DNA of 64,000 bases from Ulva prolifera (taxonomy: Eukaryota; Chlorophyta; Ulvophyceae; Ulvales; Ulvaceae), in assembly GCA_023078555.1 (NCBI GenBank), contig CM041197.1:11691257-11755256 (forward strand), read 5' to 3'. Positions 1 to 21,281 of the stretch are shown piece by piece. The position numbers and the translations under genes are program-made. Numbering within the stretch: the first letter of the stretch is position 1; every line of letters starts with the position of its first letter. Under the pieces are notes generated by a model. The model saw only the letters and a program-made list of their open reading frames with translations. It did not search any database and had not been told where the DNA came from.

Positions 1-51
1 CTACCGGGTGCAGGCGTGGACAGTGTCCGTGATGCCACGCACCCACACTAT

Positions 52-9927
<9,876 letters not shown>

Positions 9928-10510
9928 TGTGTTTGCCTCGCGAGGCCTCGATGGTTTGTGTAGATTAAAACGTGTGACAAGCTAGAGGCCCTAGACAAAC
10001 GCAGTAAGAAATCCAATTAGTATGAAGAACTTCGCATTGATAATGTATGTGCACGCAACAGCAGCTCCTCACTGGGCCATCATGCCGGTGTGTAGCTACC
10101 TCTTTCACACGAATGGTATAAATTCTTTAGCACGAGATAGCTGAATGGATCGGGCATGACCTCCTCGCACAATGTCACTCAGCATCTAAAGTACACTGCT
10201 GCAACGGCCGACGGGCAAAGCTTTGAAATTCTTGTGTAGACGCGTGTTTCCACCTACGCCACAATCGTGTCGCAGCGCTTCGGTTGCCACAGCTGCCCCG
10301 CAATCTGTAACATCGACAGTGCAGCCGGACGACTTCCACGAGCGTCCGAAGTCCCCTTTGAATTTCTCTGTCGTCTTTCGTGCAGCATTTCAGCACAGTT
10401 CATGAATCGGGCCCCAGCAGCAGGTGCATCCGTCACCAGAAGCTCTTTGAAGCAATTTATTGAGCGTGATTGCGCTGAGACATCAACTGTCGGTATATTA
10501 TAGGGGTATC
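9928..10510. promoter_or_regulatory. Divergent intergenic region between CHD and COX19 start codons
   Basis: A 583-bp spacer separates two head-to-head genes, so it must hold both 5' UTRs and both promoters. Locally it is richer in A/T than the neighbouring exons. I cannot identify a TATA box or named motif with confidence. Confidence 0.45.
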
Positions 10511-11021
10511 ATGAGCGCAGGCGGAGCATTTGGTGGATCTCGCGGGCTTCAAGCCAAAGCACCTGAGAAGGGAGTGTTTCCGCTTGATCACTTCGAGGAA
10601 TGCAAGCAGGTATGCCCATATCGTCATTCGTACACAGCTGGGGATCATTGTTCCTGCTGAATCGTTAGGTCGGAACAGCAGCCAGCGCCTGGTGCAATGT
10701 AGTCACAAGTGGAGTACATGGACTGCCTGAAGGCCAAGAAGAACATGGCAGAAGAATGCACAGACCTAGCAAAGGCATATCTTGTATGCAGAATGGATGC
10801 GTACGTTTCGTTCATGTCGCTTGCGCCTAACGATGCCTTTCCTCTCATCCCATGCGAAACAGCAATGCCTGATCCTGTACAGAGGCCTGATGGCAAAGCA
10901 ATCGCTGCAAGAGCTTGGTCTGGACGGATTATATCAGCCGGAGCGAGTCGATGTTGTACAAGACAAAAGGAGATCGTCACAGGGCTTCGTTGCCGGAGTT
11001 CGCTCGACTAGTGACAGTTGA
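10511..11021 (+). CDS. COX19: Cytochrome c oxidase assembly protein COX19
   Basis: Small intermembrane-space protein needed for assembly of cytochrome c oxidase (copper delivery and redox chemistry). Three exons, 10511-10609, 10703-10800 and 10883-11021, give 111 residues. A twin CX9C pair is visible: the Cys of FEECKQ to the Cys of YMDCL, and the Cys of AEECTD to the Cys of YLVCRM, each with nine residues between. The N-terminal EKGVFPLDHFEEC and the C-terminal GLMAKQSLQELG are characteristic of COX19. The exon-2 acceptor was fixed at 10701-10702 because only this choice restores the nine-residue spacing. The start at 10511 fits the family's short N-terminus. The last ~30 residues, after LQELGL, form a slightly long tail. 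It lies head-to-head with the CHD gene. Confidence 0.95.
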
Positions 11022-13657
11022 TATGATGGAGGTCCCCCAATCGTGCCCCTGCTGGACAACACCGCGCACGCTGGGGTCGTACACGTGGAGTATTTATTTT
11101 CACTGTCACTGACGTCCGCATATCCAAGACTGTGCTCGAATGGTCAGTTCTAGGCCTGGACGCCTGCTCGAGTACGCACGGTGAAGGCTGCTTGTATGGG
11201 GCTGTCTTCCGCCCATCCAAATTGCCACCATAGAATCCCGCATCCAGAAGAAGATTCTGTAGCCTCAAGAGAAGTACGCTCCGCAAGGATAGAGCCGTTA
11301 CACGCTGCAGTCCGAAGCAGTCTGCATGCCCAGGTCAAATGGACCCATACAGTCCCAAGACACGTGCCCAGCTCGCATCGTCTGCAGCCCGAGCGGGATC
11401 TCTATCAGCTGTACACAACATCAGAAGTGTATGACCACGAGCAGTGGCAGTGTGACTGCCAGATCCCTGCAGGCAGCACCAGGGGCTGACAGAGAGCATG
11501 GCGGGCATGTGATGACCGCAGTGCCGCCACAACTGCTCAGCCATGGGACTGAGCCTCTTGCAGGTCATAGAACCGTGACCGGCTTTGTGTGCAACTCCAT
11601 GATGCAGTACCATCGGGTTTTATGCAACACTTGGTAAGCTGTAGCAGCCAGTACATTGATTCTTTGTCTGCCTCCTGTACACATTGATAGCACATGCAAG
11701 ACAAAGGTGTACGCTGTAGCAGGCAGTACAGCAGTCCCGATTCTGTCGCCACTGACAATGTGACATATGCAAGATACACTTGTAGGCCACTGTAAATTTG
11801 CTTGTCTTGATACAGTCCCTTGAGACAGATTCAGAGAGTTTCGGAAAAGGTGGTGCATGCAAGGGAGGCTGCCTGGCAGGCGCACGCTATGCTGCTGTGA
11901 TAAGGTTGCCCGGACGTCGCTGCCGCTGCAGCGTGGGGCCATCGTCAGTACATCATGAATTTATCCTAGGGCGGAGTTTACACATTCGTGTGGGCCCAAG
12001 CGTCAAAGGCGGAGGCGCGGCCGCGAACCTGTCCAATCATGCCTGTCGCACCGCCGTGCTTCACACACACTCCCAAACTCCCACACACGGGGGCCACGCA
12101 AGGCTGGAGCCAGCCGCTTGATGGTGGTGGCGAGTGGCGGCTTTGGTAGGAAGGAGAGCGGCCGGTGCGCAGACCCACCCGTCGGTGATCGGATGCATCC
12201 ACCTCCTGCTTCGCATGCATTCGCGTACCAGGTGCCATGCACTAGGCAGGCCTGCCCCTGAAACGCTTCGCGCATGACGATGTTCGAGGTAGTTACATGA
12301 TGTGCCTCTCGCCGTTGCCTGCAACTGCCGTAGCTACATAAATGTCACCCTGGGCTATGATGTTGCAGTCATCCCGGCCTACCGGTGGGTCCGTCGTACT
12401 GACAATCGGGAACACGATGCACGATAACTCATTTTTGACGGGAATAAGCAGTGCCGTCAGGGGTGCCAGCGGGGTGGGCCGCCCCTTGAGCCACTGCCAT
12501 GGGGCGCCCCGAGGGTCTGCCTCCTCCCGTGTGTCGGGGCGCGAGGCGGCAACTGCCGCCGCTTGTTGTCCTACATGCAGTACCCACATGCAGTAGCCCG
12601 CCGGTGTGCCCTAGGTGTACAATCCGGGATCGCCGCTATAGCGTGTGGATACGGGCGGCGAGTGGCCGCATGCATGCCGGCGCCGCTGCATCCGTCGTCG
12701 TTCGCAATGTTGATCGGTGCTGGTAGAGCACCCATGCTACGGCCGGCGGGGGATGTCTGCCTCACGCAGGCCAGCGGTGCGCTGCAATCGCCGTGCTGTG
12801 TGCTGCGGACTGCTGCACCACTGTTGGGGCAGCGCTAGGGCGGGTGGTCACAGTGGAGGTAGCATCAGAGGCAGCGCTGGTGCATGGTAACGTCTCACTG
12901 ATGACGTCGGCGGAGTTGTTGACGTATACGCGGGGGTGGTCGTCTGGGAGGGGTGGGTGGTGCTGACAGTAGAGGGCTTATCACTGGAGGGCGGGTGGGT
13001 GGTGCGGCCAGCACCCTTTCAGGGAATGCACCCGATCTTTCGGAAACGCGGCCTTGCCACAGCACCCCTGAAGCCATGACCCTCGCATAGTGCGGAGTCC
13101 GGGCTCGACCACATACAGCGATGCCGAATATCAAGGGCGAAATTCTGGAATTCAGCCCCTGCAATACTGGCAGGCGACCCAACATTGCCTCGCACCCCTG
13201 CTGCCGATTGAGCCAGGATGGGACGGTCAGGGTGCCGAGTACAAGGCAGCGTCATCTGAGAGCGAGCACATAGCAGTCCACCATGCCACCTTTGAAAGCA
13301 TCAAACCAGACAGATAAAAACCTTTGCTGGCATGCAACAATGACACATTGCATGCCATCGGCATCAGCATCAGCAACAGAAACATGAGAAGACCGCTGCC
13401 CGCCAACCCACCTCCAGCACACCCCCCGCACCCTCCCACACACCTTCCCAGGCGTCCCCCCAGCGGCCCAAAGCCACGCCTGCATGCATGTGCACAGCTG
13501 TTACAGCAAGGAAACAAACAACGGTGCCGCAGCTTGGGCCCAGCTCGGCGTGTTCGGCCTGCCTTGGGCTGATGTCTCCTTCCTGGCAATCCGGCATACG
13601 TATGGCACATGCATGCGCGCATGCATGTCCCCCCCCCCCCCCCCCCCCTGCGTCAGT

Positions 13658-13688
<31 letters not shown>

Positions 13689-14690
13689 TTGCGTCAGTAC
13701 CACCTTGTCACGTCCGCACACAACCCCTAGAAGGCACAGATGCAATGGCAAAGGCCCCCTGGAGCATTTTGCGCTACAGCGACGAGAACAAGGTGTTCGT
13801 ATGAAGCGTCAGAGAGCATCGCAGGTGGTCGGTGTTGTTTGTTTACGGGGGCAGGGTGGGAGAGGCAGGCCGCACCGCAGCCGCCGAACAGCGACAACCC
13901 GGATCCCTTGGATTCTGTTGCGACGACATGAGCTCATGTCCTAGGAGACTTTGCGCGCTGCAGCATGCCTAGCTGGCGCACAGTCGATCCTGAGCCACTC
14001 CGCCCACTCTGGCGCAGCCTGGTAACAGGTGCCCCAAGAAGCAAGCCAACCCGGCCGCAACCCCACGCCCACACGGCCACTCAAACACCGACTCCAGTGG
14101 CCAGCAGCGCCACCCGGGCGCACCTGCTGCCCTGCCCGCCACCGAGGCGGCAGAACACACCACCCCCCAAGCCCCAGGCCCCCTCTGAGCGCCAACTGTC
14201 TACACGCATGACCAGCCCATCACGGCTCTCCGATTGAACGATGCGAGTCATGCGAGGCGGCCTGGAGTGCTCTGCGGCAGCCTCTGACGGGATACTTAGC
14301 ACCGCGGAACGGTAGCTGTGAGAGGTCAGATCGATCACGACAGATCCCACGGTAACTTGTATGTGTCATGTCACCAGGCGTGTGCATGTCATGGGGCAGC
14401 CACTGTGCAATAGTGCCGGCCGAAGGTGGTGTGTCAAGCGCGTGCAGCGCAGACCTCGCGATTGTCGTGGACATGTCTCGCCTGGCCGGGCGCAGTGCGT
14501 CGGCAGCACAGGAAAAATATAGAGAACTGAGGCTGTACGGCCCCTACTTGCCTGTAGTGCAGATTGGGCTTGATCTCGCGGCTGTCGGTGACTGATCAAT
14601 TTCAAAATGAAGTTGCTCGGTCAACCTCCTCAAGCGATACCAAGCGATGCATAACCGGTACTCGGTAATATGAAATGTGCTGGCTAAATT
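11022..14690. other. Intergenic region, no supported gene
   Basis: I see no reading frame with a recognisable domain or a consistent exon chain over these 3.7 kb. The segment includes COX19 3' sequence, a direct repeat of GCTGTAGCAG(C/G)CAGTACA near 11637 and 11709, and the two poly-C tracts at 13629-13688. A short open minus-strand stretch at 14350-14210 and a 40-codon plus frame at 14473-14595 are open but unassignable. Confidence 0.6.
13629..13688. repeat. Duplicated poly-C tract (C20 - TGCGTCAGTA - C30)
   Basis: Two C homopolymers (13629-13648 and 13659-13688) are separated by TGCGTCAGTA. The same GCGTCAGTAC word recurs directly after the second tract, so the tract plus flank has been duplicated. 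Confidence 0.9.
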
Positions 14691-17223
14691 ATGAGGTACT
14701 TAGATCGCTGGTCCTCCGACCGGCGCTGGTCGTCTCGACGTCGCCTTTACAGCCAGCGACTAGCTGTGTCAGCGATCATTGCTGTCCTATGTTTAGCTGT
14801 CATACTTCTTTACGAGAGCTTCGTGCTGTTTCGTCAGCACAGCGGCGTTCAGGCAGAATCCGCAGTATTGCTTCACGCCTGGTCGGGTTTGGGCAATCGC
14901 AGTGCCTGCGACAAAGCTAAGGCCAAGGGCAAGCACGATCAGACGATACAGAATCTGCTGCCTCATGATGGGAATGTCTATACTGTTCCGCGGGCTGCAA
15001 ATGCTTCCGTACACTCCCGCACGCGTGTGTCCATCCCCCAGATGATCTGGCAAACGGCCCGGTCACACAACGACACGCCTCCGCTTGGGATAGACCTCTT
15101 CAATTCCTGGACATCATTCAACCAGGGATATGATCACTTCTTTCTTGACGACGCTGAGGTTCTGGAGTTCGTGAGAGAGCATTACAACCAGAGCGTTGTG
15201 GACGCATTCAAGGCGATGCCGCTCGGTGTCATGAGAGCTGATGCTGTCAGGTGTGTCCTCCTGTCGTGTAATGGGATCTCTGTAAACGTTCCGAAGCCAC
15301 GGAAGCGGTGGCGAGTTGGCGACAGTACCGGTGCAGTTTGGTGACAGCTCGGCCATCCTTACCGTTCACTAGGACTCAAGTAACGTAGATCGTGGCGGAA
15401 ACATAGATAGAGTGTCTATGATGCCGCCGTCCAGGCTTAAGCGTGAGATGTTGTCGGTTGTTTACGAATGCTCGTCCTCAGTCGTGCTGTGGAGCAGTCG
15501 GTGATGCTGAGATAGTGTACACCTGGCCTCCCCGTCAGGAGGTGGACGCGCAGGATTGACTTGATCTTCCGCAGTCATCTGATGTAGCAGCTGTTTGTGA
15601 AGCAGTAGCAACCATGCGAGCCTGCGCAAACATGCAAGCCAGGGCCAGTCCCTTCAGAACTCCAGTCCCTGGAGTACTGCTCCTGCGTCTAAGCAGCCTG
15701 TACTACAGTCCCGCAGGCCTTGCATACATGCTGCTTCTCAACTTTGTGCCTGTCGCATGCATCCGCCCCATGCATTGCTCCCCGCCCTCCGCATGTCATC
15801 CTCACACCCCAGAGTTCCCCCCTGGTGGCGCCAAATGGCCCGCTGCGCGCCATGTTGGGTTGTGCATGCGCTGGTCATCGCTGTGGCGTGGGTGCATTGG
15901 GCTGCACAGGTGGTTGTGTTTCCGCGATGCTCGCTGTTTCCGCGATGCTGGCTGTTTCCGCGATGCTGCCGGCCACGCCCCCAGGTGTCAGGACCATGCA
16001 ACACCGGGGCCGCCTCACCCTGCACTCCTCCCCCTCCACTACTGAAAGGCTAGCGGTCGGCGCTAGCCATTCTCACTACTGCAGACCCACGATTCGACAT
16101 CACGCTGATGTCCAGGGTAGGGACGCTATGCAGCCCATTCATGGCTGCCACCGAGACATCGGATCCGAATGATCCGAGTTGTTCTATGTGGTCAGGCACA
16201 ACGGCTGAACGCTGCTCGTGTCCACCCTGCCATGCATAGCGCACATCGAATGGAGTGTGGTGTGCATCACCACCACCCGCAGCAACGCAGTCCCGCCTTC
16301 ACGGGAGACACTACACGATCGGTGGTGGCACTGGTTCTCTCGAATCGCCATTGAACGGTCTAGTCATGGCTGTGCAAATGCAGTGTAGCGAAACTGTACT
16401 TTGGCTGTTTTGTATATAGCGCCCGTATGAAACTCGGCCAAACACGCCGGTGTGGTCCAAACGAGCGGTCTGACATGACTGTCGCCCAGTACTCCACAAC
16501 CCGCCGCCAGGATTTGCGAAACCCGGCGCTGGAAACGGCTGCCAGGGCCAACAATCGCGAGCGCAGCCCGCTGGGGCCTGCGCCTCGGCAGCACAATGCC
16601 GCTCGATTCTGATTGAATCCAGCGGGATCCCCTCCGAGAACAAAAGAGGCCGTATTGAGCACCGCTGCCCCTGCAGGTACATGCTGGTGTACCACTACGG
16701 CGGCGTCTACGCCGACATGGACACGGAGTGCCTCGCGCCGATCGAGGCCTGGGCGCCGCGCGGCTGCCACCTCACCGTCGCCCTCGAGAACGCGAAGCAC
16801 TTCTGCCAGTGGGCGTTCGCGGCCGTCGCCGGCCACCCGGCGCTCGGCAGCGTCCTCGACCTCGTGCTCGCCCGCATGCTCGCCGCGGACTACCGCGACC
16901 GCAACGCGACCGACGAGCACTTTGTGCACCACATCACCGGCCCGGAGGTCTTCACGGAGGGTGTGCTGCGGTTCCTGCGGCTGCCGTTCGGCGGCGGGGA
17001 CCTGGAGGAGTTGCAGGCCGCGCAGCACGTGCAGCTGCGCGCGCGCGGGGTGTGCCTGCTGACGCAGGCGGAGCTCGAGGGGAGCCTCGTGAACCTGTAC
17101 AGCTCGCAGCGGGAGGACCTGCAGAGTGGGACGTGGCAGAGCTGGACGGAGGAGCGGGCGGCGTACCTCGGGATCGCGCCGCGGAGCGGCCGCGCGGCCG
17201 CCGCGCCGGCGCCGGCACCCTGA
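14691..17223 (+). CDS. GT32-family glycosyltransferase (OCH1/mannosyltransferase-like), type II membrane
   Basis: Likely Golgi enzyme transferring a sugar from a nucleotide donor to a glycan or lipid. Exons 14691-15250 and 16677-17223 join in phase 2 and encode 368 residues. A short basic N-terminus precedes one transmembrane helix (~25-47, containing AIIAVLCLAVILLY), so topology is type II with a lumenal catalytic domain. The GT32 / Gly_transf_sug features are IPQMIWQTARS, the WTSFNQGYDHFFLDD block, MPLGVMRADAVRYMLVYHYG and GGVYADMDTE, which holds the DXD metal/nucleotide-sugar motif as DMD. The splice falls inside the RADAVR-Y conserved helix, which strongly supports it. The acidic and Ala-rich tail ends in APAPAP. 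Substrate is unknown; family members transfer mannose, galactose or other sugars. The 1,426-bp intron holds a hAT-like MITE and an 18-bp triplicate. Confidence 0.93.
15918..15971. repeat. 18-bp tandem repeat, three copies (GT32 intron)
   Basis: GTTTCCGCGATGCT recurs three times with a period of 18 bp. It lies within the GT32 intron 15251-16676. Confidence 0.9.
16113..16214. mobile_element. hAT-like MITE, copy 2 (GT32 intron)
   Basis: 102 bp. Begins CAGGGTAGGGAC and ends GAACGCTG. It aligns end to end with 63455-63556, sharing GGCTGCCAC and GTTGTTCTATGTG in the same order. Flanking octamers CTGATGTC and CTCGTGTC match at 6 of 8. It is the most diverged of the three copies and has no coding capacity. 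Confidence 0.65.
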
Positions 17224-18492
17224 GCAGGGGCCAGGGGGTTGGCATTCGTGCTGGCTGTGGGGCCGGTGTGCCAGCTCAGCTCGAATACTGGCCGAAAATG
17301 GGTGCACCATGTCCTTCCAAATGAGCTTTGGCGGTGTTTAGGAAATTGCTGGAGTGTATATGTTGAGTTGCGGCCGGGCAGTGTGGGCCGCTCTCCTCGT
17401 CTTTCTTGGACCTCTACCTTCTGGCTGTCGGAAGGAGAATTTATGGGCAGACCGGGTTGTGCTCAACCCGGAGTGGCAGCATGGGCCCCCCGTCTCTGTG
17501 GGGGCCTGCGGCGTGCATGCATTGTCGCACGAGATCGGTTGCTCGCACGACATGTGGATTTCATTCAAGTTTGCCGTGATATTATTTCTCAAGTGGACCC
17601 CTGGCCGGGAGGTATCAGGGCGGTAGCAGGGACAGGTGGCAGGTGCAAGAAGCTGCATAGAGCTGTGCACGGGCCGGAGCGTGGGGGCCCCTCCGGCCAT
17701 CGAGCAGATGTCTCTGTGATGGCGATGCGGAGCCGCCAGCCATGCACACGGCTGCTTTTTTTCCCCCGATGGCGGCCCATTTTAGCAGCCCACGATGCGA
17801 CGCGCCGTCGGTGCTGTCTTTCGTGACGCGGGCCGATGCATCACGCACTGCTTCGTAGGATGTATAACTTGTGGGCGCGCAGGCATGGCCAGCGTCCGGG
17901 CCGAACGAGGATGGGCCGAGTGGATCATGTGAATGACGTTTCGATTGCAGCGACCAGGCGGACTTGGTGTAAAGGTCGCGATGCGTTCTTTGCCAGGAAA
18001 GGTCCACACGTGCAACTGTCTTGTGTTCTGACAGCACCTGCAGGTGCTCCATCTTCCTGGCCGCAGCGCCGCTGTAGACTGGATGTGTGTTTGACGGAAG
18101 CTTGGGACACTGCATGGCAGAGCACTGGGACAGTTCGCGTGGCGTTGCTGTAGTCTGAGATGCTCAATCACTCCTGTCGGCATGTTCGCCTCACAGCCTT
18201 AACAGGTGTGTCTGACTAGCATTTGCATGGTCCTCGCGGGAAATGCTGGGCTCACTTTTTCATGCTCTGCTCTCGCACGAATCGGTCCAGTCCCGTGGAA
18301 TGTCATATCTCAGAGATGGATTGCCAATCGCATGTGTTGGGCCACTACATGCAGGCTCAATGCGGAAGCAGAGCAAGAGGGCGCTGCGCCGCTGGCGTTG
18401 CGGAACGCTGAAGCATGGTATAGGACAACACGCGCCTGGGAGGCTCCAGTGAACACCCTTGGGCAGACAAGCGCCGAGCAGCAGCAGCAGAG

Positions 18493-18546
18493 GGCTGCTC
18501 TGGATCTGGGGCTGCTGTGCGCAGCAGCCCCAGATCCAGAGCAGCC
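18493..18546. repeat. Perfect 25-bp inverted repeat with 4-nt loop
   Basis: The left arm 18493-18517 is exactly complementary to the right arm 18522-18546; the loop is TGCG. Outer CAGCAGCAG and CTGCTGCTG extend partial pairing to about 18479-18558. A transcript would fold into a long hairpin. Confidence 0.92.
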
Positions 18547-19174
18547 ATGCTGCTGCTGGAGACACGCATTCATGCGGTGCCTCTGCTTTCCAAGGTCAGT
18601 CACAAGATATAATGTGGAAAGCTCATTGGAGCCCCCCCCCCCTTTTTTTTTATTTGTTTTTAATTAATTATCAGTGTGGCTCCTGTTGTATACATTGGTT
18701 CCATGCCTTAGCTGGTATGCAGCTCCATATGGAGTGATGCCAGGCACACGGCCTTTGCCGGTTTAGGTCCAGTGTGCGAACAGACTTGCCAGGTTCGGGC
18801 AATCAGGAGGTCTGCAGGCAACAACAGAAATGTATCGTTATGGACAAATACACGATAGATCGACGTCACGGCAGGATGTGAGGGCTTCTGCTACACAATG
18901 TCAGAGCAGAGTCCCACGGCAGAAATTTGAGCACGCCTGCAAGTACACTGTCCATGATCAGCGCATTGATGCACTCCTCTGTATTGCTTTCACAGATATC
19001 TGGCGTGCACCTACCAAGGTTGGCTACTGGGCTGGACTGTGCCCAGCAGCGGGCGACCCGTAAACATTGCCAAGGCTACAGCATGGAACAGAGCTGCAGT
19101 GCCTGTAGCTAGGGTGGTACGTACAGGTATTGAGACAATGGATTGCTCGGTGATGGCATCATGGCTGCACAAGG

Positions 19175-19223
19175 GAGCTGCTCCCTGCATGGAGCGGCTC
19201 TCGCTCCATGCAGGGAGCAGCTC
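19175..19223. repeat. Perfect 22-bp inverted repeat with 5-nt loop
   Basis: The left arm 19175-19196 (starts GAGCTGCTCCCTGC) pairs perfectly with 19202-19223; the loop is GCTCT. It is unrelated in sequence to the hairpin 700 bp upstream. Confidence 0.92.
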
Positions 19224-20831
19224 TCTGGCTGTCTCCGGGTGGCTTGATGTCCTTGCACTGTATTTCGGAACATCTTTGCACGTTCAGAGCCCAGAAAGGC
19301 ATGCAGATAATGTTGAGTGTAAGCTGCTTCAGAGCATAAGCTGACCTGAAGAAAGATGGCCACTCTTGGATTGCGGAAGAAGTATGGACCGACTTCTTCG
19401 GCGCCCACATAAGCATGTGTGTCTTTGGACGACACACGAGATAAACAAGGTGGTCGTCACACGATGTCCCCAGGTACGCGCGGTAGACGCAGGAGACGGC
19501 ACCACGGTGCATTGGTCGGACATACAGTTTGCGCCTTGTGCCTGGGAACATTAGGCTCCTACCACGACACATATGGAAGGAGCATTTGTATTCCTGCTGT
19601 GACTGGTGAGATCTACGCATTCACGACAGAGCCCTGTGAGCCTTCACAGTTGCATGCGCGATAGCGCTCGCCTTCAGCAGAGCGCTTAGCACTGCCACGT
19701 GGCGTACACAGACCTGACTGTTGCACTGCTTGCCCTCACCCTTTTAGAGCTCCGATGTTGTGCGAACGGGCATAACATCATACTTACCTGACCGGCGCTA
19801 AACGCGATCACGAAGCCGTTTGCGGCGGCTCTCCCTTCGTCTTCCTGTACAGGGGAGGGCTGTAGAGCTAGACAAGTTCTAGTTGTCTACGGTAAAATTT
19901 CTGGATTGCCGATTCGCTTTGCGTCTCGGCCCCCATTTCCATATGCACCCATCCCATGTGCAGCACAGTAAATTCCCGTGAGTCGAGTATGATCTGAAGC
20001 ACGCCACCGGTTCTCATCTGACTGGTTGACTTCCTGTCCCGCTACGTACATGTGCTCAGGGAACATGTGCTTGCCCTGCTGTTTCGAGATGTATGCACCT
20101 GCTGCAGCTACTCGGATCAAAACTCAATATGAGATAACCCTTCTCTCCGGTTCGTGGCGGCATTTGCATCTGGTGCAGTCCAACAGTGCCCTGGCTGTTC
20201 AAACGAAATAAAGATTCGTCGTCACCAAGCGAGTTGACATGACCCATACACTGTTCCCATACACTGTTCACGCAACAGCAGGCCTGGACACGACCGTCGT
20301 ACGTCGACAACTCACACCTGTACTGACTATTAGATGTTTGTATATGACAACTACACCATTACAGAGGCAGGTACCGAGCCTGTGGCACACCACGTTCTGT
20401 GTGAGCAACGCGGGCTTCACATGCGCCACCACTGCACGAAGAAGCAAAAGACACCGACAGTCAGTCGTGTGTACTACTTGCGGATCGTTAGGTGGGCATG
20501 GCATGCAGAGAGTTTGTCACCGCGCCACTGATGATGGAAGAGACTTTTTGCTTGCCCAGATGGAGAACGTCGTGAGATTGTGTCCGGGAACTGCAACCAT
20601 GCAAAAGGAACTAAACCAGTTTTACTGCTGTGCCTGGTGTTACCCGGGCATGAACTGCGGGTGAGTGGCTGAGATCTGCCGGTGGGGTTGTGATCCAACT
20701 GGATTAGATGGTAAAATGCAGCTTAGGGCAGGCCCACTGTTACGAAAGTACCAAAGACATGATCCTGAGACACTGTAGCTGTATATACGCTCAAAGTCAC
20801 GCCCCAACGTGACTTTAGTGGGTCAAAGTAA

Positions 20832-20857
20832 CCCCCCCCCCCCCCCCCCCCCCCCCT
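20832..20857. repeat. C26 homopolymer
   Basis: Uninterrupted run of 26 C about 425 bp beyond the stop of LRR gene A. Confidence 0.95.
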
Positions 20858-21281
20858 TTGGAACTGCGATGTGTGGCTTCGCATGCAACGCACTGGCACC
20901 AACCTACCACCCTGCTGCTATGCACCACACCCGATCACCTCGCGACATTCTCAACACACGAGCTACGTGGAACATCACGCAAAACGACACCACGGTTCCG
21001 CACCATCCTGTGCTCCTGGCCTGCAGCTCACCGGGCAGCCCGAAGGTTCCCAACGCCGCATACCGCCACATACATTCTGCATAGATTCCGTGCTGCCCAC
21101 CCTATCTGACAGCACAGCCACTCCCGTACTCTTGATATGCAGCTACTCTGTACAGGCCACGCCACGACGGCCAGGCCTCTACACTGCCCACCGGCTATTC
21201 ACCCCCATCCCAGCCCTGTCCAGCTGTGCCCGAGGCTCGCCCCGACAGCCCACGCCCCGCGCCGATCCCCGGTGCCCACGG

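Larger units (their letters stand above)
17224..21281. other. Intergenic region, no supported gene; two strong hairpins
   Basis: About 4 kb between the convergent ends of the GT32 and LRR-A genes. A 195-codon open plus-strand frame starts near 17239 but has no recognisable domain and overlaps GT32 3' sequence. The region holds the inverted repeats at 18493-18546 and 19175-19223, a C10/T10 tract near 18632-18650, and a C26 tract at 20832-20857. Confidence 0.6.

Noticed and set aside
16728-17324. Alternative plus-strand frames over the GT32 second exon
   Set aside because: Arg-rich frame shadows. The frame with YADMD and the spliced GT32 block is the coding one.
18632-18672. C10-T10 tract read as the poly(A) tail of a retroposed gene
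   Set aside because: No adjacent coding sequence or target duplication was found. A plain pyrimidine tract is sufficient.
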